The position numbers and the translations under genes are program-made. A stretch of 64,000 bases of DNA, from the NCBI RefSeq assembly GCF_000212375.1, contig NC_015501.1, forward strand, positions 1,922,001-1,986,000, given 5' to 3'. Numbering within the stretch: position 1 is the first letter of the stretch; every line of letters begins with the position of its first letter. Origin of the DNA: Porphyromonas asaccharolytica DSM 20707. Its GTDB lineage: Bacteria; Bacteroidota; Bacteroidia; Bacteroidales; Porphyromonadaceae. A model generated the notes under the pieces. That model saw only the letters and a program-made list of their open reading frames with translations. It made no database searches and had not been told where the DNA came from. This document shows, piece after piece, positions 9,254-18,475 of the stretch.

Positions 9254-9985
9254 TTAGACTCGCTTAATCTGTTCTTTGGGGATCTCTCTCATCGGAGTCA
9301 CGAGACGATAACCCTTTCCGTGCACGTTCTTGATCTCTAGCGAGGGATCGGCCTTGAGGATCTTACGAAGCTTGGTCACATAGACATCCATGCTGCGTGC
9401 GTTGAAGTAGTTGGCATCAGCCCAGATAGTCTTAAGAGCATAGTCTCTCTCGAGGGTCTCATTAGCAAAGACGCAAAAGAGAGAGAGCAACTCGTTCTCC
9501 TTTGTGGTTAAGGTGAGTACCTTACCATCCTCAGTCGTGAGGGTCTGCTTCTTCGTATCGAATAGTAGCTTGCCTAGCTGGTAGAACTGCTGCTCCTCAT
9601 GCTCCTCACCGATGATGCGTCGCATGATTGCTGCGATACGAGCCTCCAGCTCTTGCATGCTAAAGGGCTTTGTGATGTAGTCGTCTGCTCCGAGCTTGAA
9701 GCCACGTAGTACATCTTTCTTTTGATCCTTTGCCGTGACAAATATGATAGGAATATTGGGGTTAGCATCACGTATCTGCTTAGCTAGCTCGAATCCATCC
9801 ATCTTAGGCATCATAACGTCGATAAGGCAGAGTGAATACTCTTTCTTACCAAAGGCTTCTAGCCCCGTCTCGCCATCTGTAAAGAGGTCTACCTCATAGT
9901 CCTTTGCTATAAGGTACTCCTGAAGCATCAAGCCTAAGCTCTCATCATCTTCGCAGAGGAATACTCTAATCTCTTTGTTGTTCAT
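9254..9985 (-). CDS. rprY: Two-component response regulator RprY (OmpR family)
   Basis: DNA-binding response regulator. The receiver domain (about 1-125) shows the acidic pair CEDDE, phospho-acceptor Asp in CLIDVMMPKMDGF, the switch Thr in VTAKD and Lys in DYITKPFSM. A C-terminal winged helix (about 145-235) with VTKLRKILKADPSLEIKNVHGKGYRL follows. The sequence closely resembles RprY of Bacteroides and P. gingivalis, where it is tied to redox/stress control (family knowledge). It lies 68 bp downstream of the kinase gene and is probably co-transcribed. Confidence 0.93.
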   Translation of the reverse strand: MNNKEIRVFLCEDDESLGLMLQEYLIAKDYEVDLFTDGETGLEAFGKKEYSLCLIDVMMPKMDGFELAKQIRDANPNIPIIFVTAKDQKKDVLRGFKLGADDYITKPFSMQELEARIAAIMRRIIGEEHEEQQFYQLGKLLFDTKKQTLTTEDGKVLTLTTKENELLSLFCVFANETLERDYALKTIWADANYFNARSMDVYVTKLRKILKADPSLEIKNVHGKGYRLVTPMREIPKEQIKRV

Positions 9986-10053
9986 AGCTATTATTTGATT
10001 TGTTGTGAATTATTCTGTTTATTGTCGATTAGATACTCTTGAGCGGCAATAGT

Positions 10054-11643
10054 TTAATCTTCATTATCATTCTTTTTAGATTCACTCTGTGCTAGGAATG
10101 GTATGCGAAGTGACATCTTCGTCCCGACTCCCAGCTTACTGAAGACCTTGACCTCGCCTCCCATACCTTGGATAGCTCGCTGTACGTAAGCTAGACCGAG
10201 ACCAAAGCCCTTCACGTCATGGCGGTCACCCGTATGGACACGATAAAACTGATCGAAGATATGCGCTCTATCCTGACGAGAGATACCGATACCATTATCT
10301 TGGATATCTATGATCAGGTAGGTATCATCGTTTCGTGTGGTTAGGGTGATGATCGGAGGTATATCCTCCTTGCGATATTTCAGACTGTTGTCTATCACAT
10401 TAGATATAACGTTCTGAAAGGCGATTTTATCACATAGGACTCTATAGTGCTCAGCCTCCAGAGCTAGCACGAGCTCTCCATGCGCCTCTGTGAGCTTCAT
10501 GACATAGGCACTGCTTAGGTCTCTAATCTCCTCGTGAGCATCTAGCTCCACAGGGTAGGTCTTGAGCACACCACGCTCCATCGTTGAGGACTGCAAGACT
10601 TGATCTACTAGTAGCGTGAGTCGATCTACCTCCTTAAGCATCGTCTGAGTGATACGCTTGCGTCTCTCCTCAGACTCCTCCACAGACGGGTCTTCGAGCA
10701 TCTCACAGGCTAGACGTATGGAGCTCACGGGAGTCTTGAGCTCATGAGTCATGTTGCTTACAAAGTCTTTACGCTCTCGCAAGTAGTGCTGCTGTCGTAC
10801 AAGGATCGCGATTGCCAGTGCGCTGAGCATCACAATCACTAGCAGCGTAGCAGCTGAGGGGAGCGTATAGATTAGATTGCCCATATGGTGGCTATGATCC
10901 ATGAAGATCAACTCAATATAAGGCAACTGTAGCTCATCCTGTGTGTCTAGATAGGAATTTGATTGGACGAAAAGATCCCTCCGCAACACTAGAGGAGCCT
11001 TTCGTGAGGGGACGTAAGTGTCAGGTACGGTCGTATAGACCGACTGCCCCCTACTATCATAGAGTGTAAACTCAAAAGCCTCCGTTATCCCGACCTGTGC
11101 CAACTCGCGCACTAATGCTTTCTGCAAGAAATCTACATTGACCCTCTGTCTGAGAGGCTGATCATTACGCTTGAGGATGGTACGTAGTACCGCCTCATCA
11201 AGGAGATTACGATGATAGAAGTAAGTGTTGAGTAGCTTATTTTGCAATGCTTTTGTGTGCTCTTTGCCCCGCCTATTCACACGAGCCTCTGCCCATGGGG
11301 GACAGGTCGCCCGCTGAGAGTTGCCATAACCATTCCACACCTCGCTACCGTCTGACATATAGCTTGCTGAGAGAGCTCCTGACCCCTCCACACCAGGCTG
11401 GAGAGAGTCTTGCAGACCAAACTTCTGCACATCTTTCTGTGTGAGTACCGAACGTAACTGACGCTCCACCTCATCTTGCTCCAACGACCGAGAGACCTCG
11501 TCCAATGCTCTCTGAGCCAAAGTCTCAAAGTAGTCGTTGTACAAAGCAGTGACATAACTAAAGTTCCTCAACTGCAGCAATATGGATACTGTTGCAATAG
11601 TCACTAGCAAGATGATTATAGTCCAGATAATACGCTTTCCCAC
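10054..11643 (-). CDS. rprX: Sensor histidine kinase RprX
   Basis: Membrane sensor kinase paired with RprY. An N-terminal membrane segment (about 6-25) and a second at about 270-287 (LLVIVMLSALAIAIL) frame a periplasmic sensor region. The cytoplasmic part has the H-box SNMTHELKTPVSSI, followed by the N-box NVISNVIDNSLKYR, G1 box DNGIGIS and G2 GFGLGLAYV. At 529 residues it fits RprX. The gene precedes rprY in the same direction. The signal it senses cannot be read from the sequence. Confidence 0.93.
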   Translation of the reverse strand: MGKRIIWTIIILLVTIATVSILLQLRNFSYVTALYNDYFETLAQRALDEVSRSLEQDEVERQLRSVLTQKDVQKFGLQDSLQPGVEGSGALSASYMSDGSEVWNGYGNSQRATCPPWAEARVNRRGKEHTKALQNKLLNTYFYHRNLLDEAVLRTILKRNDQPLRQRVNVDFLQKALVRELAQVGITEAFEFTLYDSRGQSVYTTVPDTYVPSRKAPLVLRRDLFVQSNSYLDTQDELQLPYIELIFMDHSHHMGNLIYTLPSAATLLVIVMLSALAIAILVRQQHYLRERKDFVSNMTHELKTPVSSIRLACEMLEDPSVEESEERRKRITQTMLKEVDRLTLLVDQVLQSSTMERGVLKTYPVELDAHEEIRDLSSAYVMKLTEAHGELVLALEAEHYRVLCDKIAFQNVISNVIDNSLKYRKEDIPPIITLTTRNDDTYLIIDIQDNGIGISRQDRAHIFDQFYRVHTGDRHDVKGFGLGLAYVQRAIQGMGGEVKVFSKLGVGTKMSLRIPFLAQSESKKNDNED

Positions 11644-11682
11644 GTCAGTTACCTTCTATTTGTACGCAAGTAAGATACCTTA

Positions 11683-12258
11683 TTAGAGCTTGATTTGGTC
11701 TATATGTATGAGCTCCTCTAGATCGATCGTCGTCACGCTCCCATAAGGCAGGATCTGAGCAAAAGCTTCTTGTAGCGTGATGCGACCCGCCATGGCTCTC
11801 ACAGCATTGATGACCCCGCCATGAGAGAAGAGGAGTACACGCTGAGCTCCAGATGTGTAGAGTTCATCCAGTAGGTCTGCGACACGTCTTGCTAAGTCTC
11901 GTAGCGACTCACCCCGAGGGGCTGGCTGATCGATAAAATACTCAAAGAAGGCTGACACCTCTTGCTCTTTCTCGAGGATGCTATTCCAATGCTTCCCCTC
12001 CCAATCGCCAAAGTTCATCTCTTTCAGACGATCATCCACCTCTATACTGGTCTCCTTGGGTACACAGTGCTGCGCCAGCTTGAACGCACGAGACAGTGGA
12101 CTAGAGAGGATGCGATCATACAGAGACAGATCTATCTGAGCTGCCACACGAGGAGCCTCCTCGGCAAATGTGTCTGCCAGCGGTATATCTGTATTGCCAT
12201 AGCAAATGACCTGCCACTCAGGTGATACGGCGGTATGTCTGACCAATGTTATCTGCAT
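11683..12258 (-). CDS. Histidine phosphatase family protein (CobC-like)
   Basis: The phosphoglycerate-mutase-type phosphatase fold is shown by the catalytic LVRHT motif at residues 4-8, the SPLSRAF arginine motif, the EMNFGDWEG acidic block and the second histidine in LLFSHGGVINA. These resemble alpha-ribazole phosphatase (CobC/CblC), but no cobalamin genes are nearby, so the substrate is uncertain. 191 residues is normal for the family. It is 39 bp upstream of rprX on the same strand and may share a transcript with the rpr genes. Confidence 0.85.
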   Translation of the reverse strand: MQITLVRHTAVSPEWQVICYGNTDIPLADTFAEEAPRVAAQIDLSLYDRILSSPLSRAFKLAQHCVPKETSIEVDDRLKEMNFGDWEGKHWNSILEKEQEVSAFFEYFIDQPAPRGESLRDLARRVADLLDELYTSGAQRVLLFSHGGVINAVRAMAGRITLQEAFAQILPYGSVTTIDLEELIHIDQIKL

Positions 12259-12311
12259 CCTTTCGCTTCTTTTTTATCTATTCATATCCAGCGATATGAT
12301 AGGTGATGGAC

Positions 12312-12776
12312 TCACCACCTATCATCATTATTGTTAAAGTCTTTGCCTCGGTTGTCTCGTCGACGACCATGGGCATCACCTCCCTTAGCTTTGTAAGGTT
12401 TATTGCCCTTGGCGTGTCCCTTGGACTCTCTAGACTCATCCCCATATCGGTCTGACCTCATCCTCTTTGGACCAGACTTGGCAGGACGATTGGAGCGACC
12501 TCCGCCTCGTGGGGCGTATTCCAGATCAGCATCTCTAGTCTCTCGCTCCTCCTGCTGAGCCTCCAAGTAGTGCTTCATCGAGAGAGCTTCACGCAGGATA
12601 TCGTTGACAGGGAGTTCCTCGCCGTCTAGCGTCACGATATCATCTTCCACCACAATATCCGTTAGCTCAGCTCGCTCGCCATTGAGCATGACACGCCCAG
12701 CGACGATGTACTTCTCCACTTCACGGCGCGATCCGATACCCGCATCGCTCAGAAGTTTGTTGATACGCAAACTCAT
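12312..12776 (-). CDS. S4-domain RNA-binding protein with Arg/Gly-rich tail
   Basis: Residues 1-60 form an S4 RNA-binding domain (RINKLLSDAGIGSRREVEKYI, GRVMLNG) like the N-terminus of RluB/RsuA-type pseudouridine synthases. The catalytic synthase domain is absent: after about residue 90 the chain is a low-complexity tail rich in Arg, Gly, Lys and Asp (GGGRSNRPAKSG, GDAHGRRRDNRG). There is no sign of a frameshift in the reading frame that would have removed a catalytic part. It could be a free-standing RNA-binding protein of ribosome or rRNA handling; the exact role is unknown. gltX is just upstream. Confidence 0.8.
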   Translation of the reverse strand: MSLRINKLLSDAGIGSRREVEKYIVAGRVMLNGERAELTDIVVEDDIVTLDGEELPVNDILREALSMKHYLEAQQEERETRDADLEYAPRGGGRSNRPAKSGPKRMRSDRYGDESRESKGHAKGNKPYKAKGGDAHGRRRDNRGKDFNNNDDRW

Positions 12777-12829
12777 GATTCAGTCGTTATGTATAAAGTT
12801 TAGTTCATTGATTACTCCAATATGTGTAG

Positions 12830-14362
12830 CTATAGCTTGATCTCATCTATAGCGTGCTGCATACGTCGTATGCTCTCGGGGATGCCCAGCAGGTATATGA
12901 TCTCATGAATACGTGCTCCACGAGGTGCTCCTACAAGTGCCATACGTATACCATTCATCACCTTGCCCATAGGTAGCTCATCTCCATTGATCTTGTCGTA
13001 GAGTGCCTGCTCGATCGTATCCAGCGAGGCCTCACACGGGAGTTCCTCTAGGAGCGTGATCATCTGCTGTAAGTAGCTAGGGGTCTCCGCCTTCCAGTGC
13101 TTCTTGACTCCCTTAGCATCGTACTCAGTGGGAGCAACGAAGAAGTAAAGGACCTCGGGGAGCAAGTCGGGGAGGAGCTGCGCCTTATCGCGGATCGTCA
13201 GAAGCACGTCTCGCAGATGCTCGTCCGTAGGGTTCACACCGTGCTCAGTGAGAGACGGGCGTATATATGTGATGAGACGCTCTACGGGGATCAGCTGTAT
13301 GTACTGATGATTAAACCACTTGGCCTTTTCAAAATCGAAGCGCGCTCCACTCTTGCTACAGCGATCTAACGAAAAAGCAGAGATTAGCTCGGAGGATATA
13401 GGCTCTTGGGGATCGGCAAAAAGCTCTTGATCGGTACCAGGATTCCACCCCAATAGTGCTAAGAAGTTGCTCACAGCCTCTGGTAGATAACCTTGCTCAC
13501 GATAACCCATCGAGATAGAGCCATCCTCAGGATTGCGCCACTCTAGCGGGAAGACTGGGAAGCCCAACTTATCTCCATCACGCTTGCTCAGCTTACCACT
13601 ACCCTGAGGCTTCAGAAGGAGCGACAGGTGTGCAAACTGAGGCATCGAGTCCTTCCACCCGAAAGCCTCATAGAGCAGGACATGCAGCGGTGCACTAGGT
13701 AGCCACTCCTCACCACGGATCACATGAGTGATCTGCATCAAGTGATCATCGACAATGTTGGCTAGATGGTAGGTAGGCAGATCATCTGCACTCTTGTAGA
13801 GCACCTTGTCGTCTAGCTGTGTGGAGCTAATGACCACCTTGCCACGGATCAAGTCATCAACCTCAACCTCTCGGTCAGGGTCAACCTTAAAGCGCACCAC
13901 ATACTCCTCACCAGACTCTAGCAGACGAGTCACCTCCTCGCTAGGGAGCGAGAGGCTATTGCGCATCTTAGAGCGGGTAGAGGCATCATAGCTAAAATTT
14001 GGCATCTCCTGCCGCGCCTGCTCTAGCTCCTCCACAGTATCAAAGGCATAGTACGCTGCACCTTGCTCTATGAGCTGCTGTACGTACTCACGATAGATAT
14101 CCCGTCTCTCGCTCTGGCGATAGGGTCCATAAGGCTGATTGTCACTACCGATGCCCTCATCGATCTCTATCCCTAGCCACCGTAGTGCCTCGATGATATA
14201 ATCTTCAGCTCCAGGCACAAAGCGCTTACTATCCGTATCCTCTATGCGTAGCACCATCGTGCCACCATTATGACGTGCGAAGAGATAATTAAAGAGTGCT
14301 GTCCGCACGCCTCCGATGTGTAGTGGACCCGTGGGACTAGGCGCAAATCTAACTCGAACCAT
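12830..14362 (-). CDS. gltX: Glutamyl-tRNA synthetase
   Basis: Class I aminoacyl-tRNA synthetase that charges tRNA-Glu. The HIGH-type motif is PSPTGPLHIGG (residues about 8-18) and the KMSKS-type motif is KLSKRDGD (about 255). A C-terminal helical anticodon-binding region follows. 510 residues is standard for bacterial GltX. The plausible promoter is the TATCTTTG box at 14474-14481 on the same strand; the S4-protein gene follows 53 bp downstream and may be co-transcribed. Confidence 0.97.
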   Translation of the reverse strand: MVRVRFAPSPTGPLHIGGVRTALFNYLFARHNGGTMVLRIEDTDSKRFVPGAEDYIIEALRWLGIEIDEGIGSDNQPYGPYRQSERRDIYREYVQQLIEQGAAYYAFDTVEELEQARQEMPNFSYDASTRSKMRNSLSLPSEEVTRLLESGEEYVVRFKVDPDREVEVDDLIRGKVVISSTQLDDKVLYKSADDLPTYHLANIVDDHLMQITHVIRGEEWLPSAPLHVLLYEAFGWKDSMPQFAHLSLLLKPQGSGKLSKRDGDKLGFPVFPLEWRNPEDGSISMGYREQGYLPEAVSNFLALLGWNPGTDQELFADPQEPISSELISAFSLDRCSKSGARFDFEKAKWFNHQYIQLIPVERLITYIRPSLTEHGVNPTDEHLRDVLLTIRDKAQLLPDLLPEVLYFFVAPTEYDAKGVKKHWKAETPSYLQQMITLLEELPCEASLDTIEQALYDKINGDELPMGKVMNGIRMALVGAPRGARIHEIIYLLGIPESIRRMQHAIDEIKL

Positions 14363-14473
14363 TGCTGTCTTCCTTTATTACTATTTGTTGCTTACTCAGC
14401 CCTTTAGTTTGTTTTCTTTTAGTAGCACGTAAGCTCAGAAAGCTCTATGTGCCGATTCTGTATAAACGTGCCA

Positions 14474-14481
14474 CAAAGATA
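14474..14481 (-). promoter_or_regulatory. -7 promoter box (TATCTTTG, minus strand) for gltX
   Basis: Read on the minus strand, this is TATCTTTG, a match to TAnnTTTG, about 110 nt ahead of the gltX start codon. No TTTG sits at the ideal -33 distance. Confidence 0.5.
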
Positions 14482-14554
14482 GTAAAAAGTGCGGTCTCCC
14501 TCTATAAGTTCAGCTGTGCGACATAGGAAAGCAACAAGAGTTTGGATTTTTCAC

Positions 14555-14562
14555 TACCTTTG
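14555..14562 (+). promoter_or_regulatory. -7 promoter box (TACCTTTG) for serB
   Basis: TACCTTTG matches TAnnTTTG and is 45 bp before the serB ATG. Together with the opposed gltX box it makes this a divergent promoter region. Confidence 0.5.
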
Positions 14563-14607
14563 GAGAGCTAAAACCATTATTCTAACGACTTATTTTAACC
14601 TAATCAG

Positions 14608-15897
14608 ATGAACACACCATTACTAAATGCTCAGGGCAAACTTATGCTAGCGACCATACAGGGCTACGACCGCCCTGGCGTGACCGCTTCGCTCATGAGC
14701 ATCCTCGCAGAGCATGGCGCATACATTCTAGACATCGGCCAGTCCGACATACATAGTCACCTCAACCTAGGCATCCTCTTCCAGATGAATGAGGATGACT
14801 CAGGATCTGTACTGAAAGATCTACTCTTTAAGGGATATGAACTTGATGTCCAAATACGCTTTACACCTATCTCAACAAACGACTACGGAGAGTGGGTCAA
14901 TGCCCAAGGCAAGAACCGCTACATCATCACCGTTGTAGCACGCAAGATGACCGCTGAGATGCTCTCAGCGGTCGCTGGAGCTGCTGCCGAGCAGGGACTT
15001 AACATTGATAACATACGCCGCCTCACGGGACGTATCCCGCTTGACCCAATGCAACAGGCTCCGATGGCGAGCATCGAGTTCTCCATGCGTGGCAATATCA
15101 AAGATGTCCACACCTTCCAGCTAGACCTCCTACAGATGAGTGGCGAGCTAGATATGGATATATCCTTCCAGAGGGAGAGTATGTTTCGCCGTATGCGCCG
15201 CCTGATCTGCTTCGATATGGACTCGACGCTGATCCAGACCGAGGTCATCGACGAGCTAGCTATGAGGGCTGGCGTAGGCGACCAAGTCAAAGCAATCACC
15301 GAGCGAGCTATGCGTGGTGAGATAGACTTCATCGAGAGCTTTACAGAGCGTGTCGCCCTACTCAAGGGACTGGACGTCTCTGTTATGGAGGATATAGCGC
15401 ACAATCTCCCCATTACCGAGGGATGTGAGCGACTTATGCGCACGCTCAAGGTGATGGGCTACAAGACCGCTATCCTCTCGGGAGGCTTCACCTACTTCGG
15501 GCATTACCTGCAGAAGAAGTTTGATATAGACTACGTCTACGCCAACGAGCTAGAGGTGGCCGATGGCAAGCTCACGGGTCGCTACGTAGGCGACGTAGTC
15601 GATGGTCGCCGCAAGGCTGACCTGCTTCGTCTGATCGCTCAAGTAGAGCGTGTCGACCTGATGCAAACGGTAGCCGTGGGCGATGGAGCCAACGACCTAC
15701 CGATGCTCTCACTAGCAGGACTAGGTATCGCATTCCACGCTAAGCCCAAGGTCAAGGCAAGTGCCGAGCAGCGTATATCTTCCGTTGGTCTCGATGGCAT
15801 CCTCTACTTCCTAGGCTACAAGGACTCGCTCTTTGATGAGCAGATGATAGAGTGCATGAAGGATGGCTCCTGCTCAGCACTCTTCCCCCATCACTAA
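14608..15897 (+). CDS. serB: Phosphoserine phosphatase with N-terminal ACT domains
   Basis: Last step of serine biosynthesis: hydrolyses phosphoserine. Residues 1-185 look like two tandem ACT regulatory domains (LMLATIQGYDRPGVTASLMSIL; YIITVVARKMTAEMLSAVA). The HAD phosphatase begins at about 200 with the nucleophile motif DMDSTLIQTEVIDELA, followed by LSGGFTYF and the metal-binding GDGANDLPML. 429 residues fits the ACT-containing Bacteroidetes form. It heads a run of plus-strand genes. Confidence 0.95.
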   Translation: MNTPLLNAQGKLMLATIQGYDRPGVTASLMSILAEHGAYILDIGQSDIHSHLNLGILFQMNEDDSGSVLKDLLFKGYELDVQIRFTPISTNDYGEWVNAQGKNRYIITVVARKMTAEMLSAVAGAAAEQGLNIDNIRRLTGRIPLDPMQQAPMASIEFSMRGNIKDVHTFQLDLLQMSGELDMDISFQRESMFRRMRRLICFDMDSTLIQTEVIDELAMRAGVGDQVKAITERAMRGEIDFIESFTERVALLKGLDVSVMEDIAHNLPITEGCERLMRTLKVMGYKTAILSGGFTYFGHYLQKKFDIDYVYANELEVADGKLTGRYVGDVVDGRRKADLLRLIAQVERVDLMQTVAVGDGANDLPMLSLAGLGIAFHAKPKVKASAEQRISSVGLDGILYFLGYKDSLFDEQMIECMKDGSCSALFPHH

Positions 15898-15928
15898 ATC
15901 GTCTAACCCTTTACTACCCTATTAATAC

Positions 15929-16249
15929 ATGATACGTCATTGCGTCGTCTTCACGCTACAACTACCAGGCTCCGCTGAGGAGCAGCAGGCTCATCTAGAA
16001 AAGATCAAGAGTCTCCTTGAGAACCTCCCCGAGCAGATCCTCGAGCTTGAGTCGATGGAGGTATTCTTCAACTGCAACCCTAGCGAGGAGTCTACCTTTA
16101 TGCTCCAGGCTGATGTAGAGGATCTCGAGGCTCTATCGGCTTATGCCACACACCCCGATCATGTCCAGATAGTAAATGACCTTATCAAACCATATAAAGT
16201 GGGTCGCACTTGCATTGATTATAAGCTGCACGACCATTATCCTCACTAA
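15929..16249 (+). CDS. Dabb (stress-responsive alpha/beta barrel) domain protein
   Basis: A 106-residue protein with the Dabb/ferredoxin-like pattern: opening [10 protein letters not shown], a helix ([12 protein letters not shown]) and the late segment [29 protein letters not shown]. Family members form small dimeric barrels; substrates are mostly unknown. It is 31 bp downstream of serB and 4 bp upstream of the chosen msrAB start. Confidence 0.85.
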   Translation: MIRHCVVFTLQLPGSAEEQQAHLEKIKSLLENLPEQILELESMEVFFNCNPSEESTFMLQADVEDLEALSAYATHPDHVQIVNDLIKPYKVGRTCIDYKLHDHYPH

Positions 16250-16253
16250 CGCT

Positions 16254-17219
16254 ATGGCTAGAGAAAAAGAACAGTCCCAGGAGCTAGACACCATCTACCT
16301 CGCTGGGGGTTGCTTCTGGGGTATGCAGGCCTTCTTTGAAGAGGTCGACGGCGTCGTCTCTACCGAAGTGGGCTATGCCAATGGCACGCTCGGACGACAG
16401 CCCTCTTATGAGGAGGTTTGCACAGGCGAAACGGGCTTTGCCGAGACACTGCGAGTAGTTTACGACGCAGGGCGTGTGCCGCTGAGCTTTATCCTAGAGC
16501 GATACTTCACCGTCATCAACCCCACCACGCTCAACCGCCAAGGAGCCGACCACGGCACCCAGTACCGCACTGGTATCTACTATACTAAAGAGGAGCAGCG
16601 CCCGATCATCGAGAAAGCACTTACTTCGCTACAACAGGCTTATACCGACCCCGTAGTGGTCGAGTGCAAGCCTTTGGACAATTACTACCCCGCCGAGCAA
16701 TACCATCAAGAGTATCTGCGTAAGAACCCAGGCGGTTACTGTCACATCGGGCACACGCAGATAGCGCGCGAGAGCTCTGTACGCTACGTAGACCACGAGG
16801 CGCTCCGCAAGCGTCTCACGCCGATGCAATATCACGTGACGCAGGAGGCTGGCACAGAGCCACCCTTTGACAATGAGTACTACGACCTCACGGAGGCAGG
16901 CATCTACGTGGACGTTGTCTCTGGCAAGCCCCTCTTCCTCAGCTTGGACAAGTTTGACTCGGGTTGCGGTTGGCCTGCCTTTGCGAAGCCTATCGACGAC
17001 CAACTGATCAAGGAGTCGACCGACCGCTCACATGGTATGGTGCGTACGGAGGTGCGTAGCAAAGACTCGGACGCTCACCTCGGACACCTCTTTGAGGATG
17101 GTCCCGTAGAGCTAGGCGGGCTACGCTACTGTATCAACAGTGCTGCGCTGCGCTTCATTCCCCTAGACAGCCTCGAGGCTGAGGGGTATGGCGACTACCT
17201 GCGCTACTTCAAGAAGTAA
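16254..17219 (+). CDS. msrAB: Fused peptide-methionine sulfoxide reductase MsrA/MsrB
   Basis: Repairs oxidised methionine: MsrA acts on the S form and MsrB on the R form. The MsrA catalytic motif [10 protein letters not shown] lies near residue 18, and MsrB follows with [17 protein letters not shown] and the catalytic Cys in [11 protein letters not shown]. The start used here (16254) gives a cytoplasmic enzyme with normal spacing after the Dabb gene. An upstream in-frame ATG at 16176 adds 26 residues that look like a signal peptide ending TNAMA, but it overlaps the Dabb gene by 74 bp; localisation is therefore open. Confidence 0.93.
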   Translation: MAREKEQSQELDTIYLAGGCFWGMQAFFEEVDGVVSTEVGYANGTLGRQPSYEEVCTGETGFAETLRVVYDAGRVPLSFILERYFTVINPTTLNRQGADHGTQYRTGIYYTKEEQRPIIEKALTSLQQAYTDPVVVECKPLDNYYPAEQYHQEYLRKNPGGYCHIGHTQIARESSVRYVDHEALRKRLTPMQYHVTQEAGTEPPFDNEYYDLTEAGIYVDVVSGKPLFLSLDKFDSGCGWPAFAKPIDDQLIKESTDRSHGMVRTEVRSKDSDAHLGHLFEDGPVELGGLRYCINSAALRFIPLDSLEAEGYGDYLRYFKK

Positions 17220-17221
17220 CT

Positions 17222-18475
17222 GTGACAAGGGTTCTACACCTTAGTACCTATGGAGCTAATAGCGGTGCTGGCATCGCAGCTCTGCGACTGCTAGAGGCTG
17301 AGCGGAGCTACGGCTTAGACGCTGAGCTACTGCTCATGGCTTCTAGCTCGGAGCCCCTAGCAGGTGTACACGCCCTAAGCAATGATCGGAGACTTTACCG
17401 AGCCTGGCAATGCAAGCTTTGGAGCGAGCGCGCCCTCGTTGCCTTGCTCAACGGCTTCAACCGCGAGCAAACATTCAAAACCTCGCTAGGCTGGCTCGGC
17501 ATCTCTATGCGCACACTGCGCCCTTATCTTACCAATGTAGATGTCATCCATCTACACTGGACGCAGCACGCTTTCCTCTCGCTCCGCACCCTCGAGGAGC
17601 TCTGCAAGCTCGGGCTACCCGTCGTCATCACGCTACATGACTACTGGTGGGCGCAAGGCATCGAGCAGATGGAGACCAAGGCTGGCGAACTGTCAGCCCC
17701 CCTGCGCCGACTAGACCGACGAGTACAGCAGTGCAAAGCCGAGCTAATGGCGCACTACCCTATTCATTGGGTGACCGTCTCCAATAGCCTGAGAAACGCC
17801 GTATCACGCTCCTCCATCGTGCCACGCTTAGGCATCAGCACCATTGGCAATGTACTCTCCGCCCAGTATTATCAGCAAGCACAGAGCCAAGGGTGCCAAT
17901 CCTCCAGCGAGCGAGCACTTTATCGCATCCTCTTCGTAGCAACGCGTGTCGATGACCCGATCAAAGGGTGGAGCTACCTCACCGCTGCTATGCAACAACT
18001 AGCCGAGCTGGCGGGCAAGCAAACAGCGCAAATGCAGCTCACACTCGTTGGCACCATATCTGACAGCACACGCCTCAAGCAGATCCCCATCCCCGTACAG
18101 CATCTAGGCAGTATCTCCGATGCGGAGCGACTACGCTCCCTTTACGCTGAGAGCTCCGTCCTCATCTCAACCAGTGAGCGCGAGAGCTTTGGTCAGACAC
18201 TCCTAGAGGCACTTGCCTGCGGTACCCCCATCATCGCTAGAGACTCGGGAGGTCCCGCAGATATACTCATCAATGGGATCAATGGCACCCTCGTGGCACA
18301 CGACACACCACAAGAGATGGCGACCGCTCTCTGGCAGCACTTCACAGGAGCTACTGAGTACGAGCCCGAAGCGTGCCGCACCTCCGCCATGCGCTTTGCT
18401 CCCACCTCCATAGTCCAGCAGTATGCCCAGCTTTACGCCCAGTTAATAGATGACACCCAGCGAGCAAACCGATGA
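17222..18475 (+). CDS. Glycosyltransferase family 4 protein
   Basis: GT-B fold sugar transferase, probably for cell-surface glycan. It opens with HLSTYGANSGAGIAALRL, has the DVIHLHWTQHAF strand, and the C-terminal donor-binding signature SERESFGQTLLEALACGTPIIARDSGGPADI. GTG at 17222 is taken as start, 2 bp after msrAB; no better ATG precedes the N-terminal motif. The 3' end overlaps the next glycosyltransferase by 4 bp, so the two are translationally coupled and likely work in the same pathway. Confidence 0.88.
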   Translation: MTRVLHLSTYGANSGAGIAALRLLEAERSYGLDAELLLMASSSEPLAGVHALSNDRRLYRAWQCKLWSERALVALLNGFNREQTFKTSLGWLGISMRTLRPYLTNVDVIHLHWTQHAFLSLRTLEELCKLGLPVVITLHDYWWAQGIEQMETKAGELSAPLRRLDRRVQQCKAELMAHYPIHWVTVSNSLRNAVSRSSIVPRLGISTIGNVLSAQYYQQAQSQGCQSSSERALYRILFVATRVDDPIKGWSYLTAAMQQLAELAGKQTAQMQLTLVGTISDSTRLKQIPIPVQHLGSISDAERLRSLYAESSVLISTSERESFGQTLLEALACGTPIIARDSGGPADILINGINGTLVAHDTPQEMATALWQHFTGATEYEPEACRTSAMRFAPTSIVQQYAQLYAQLIDDTQRANR

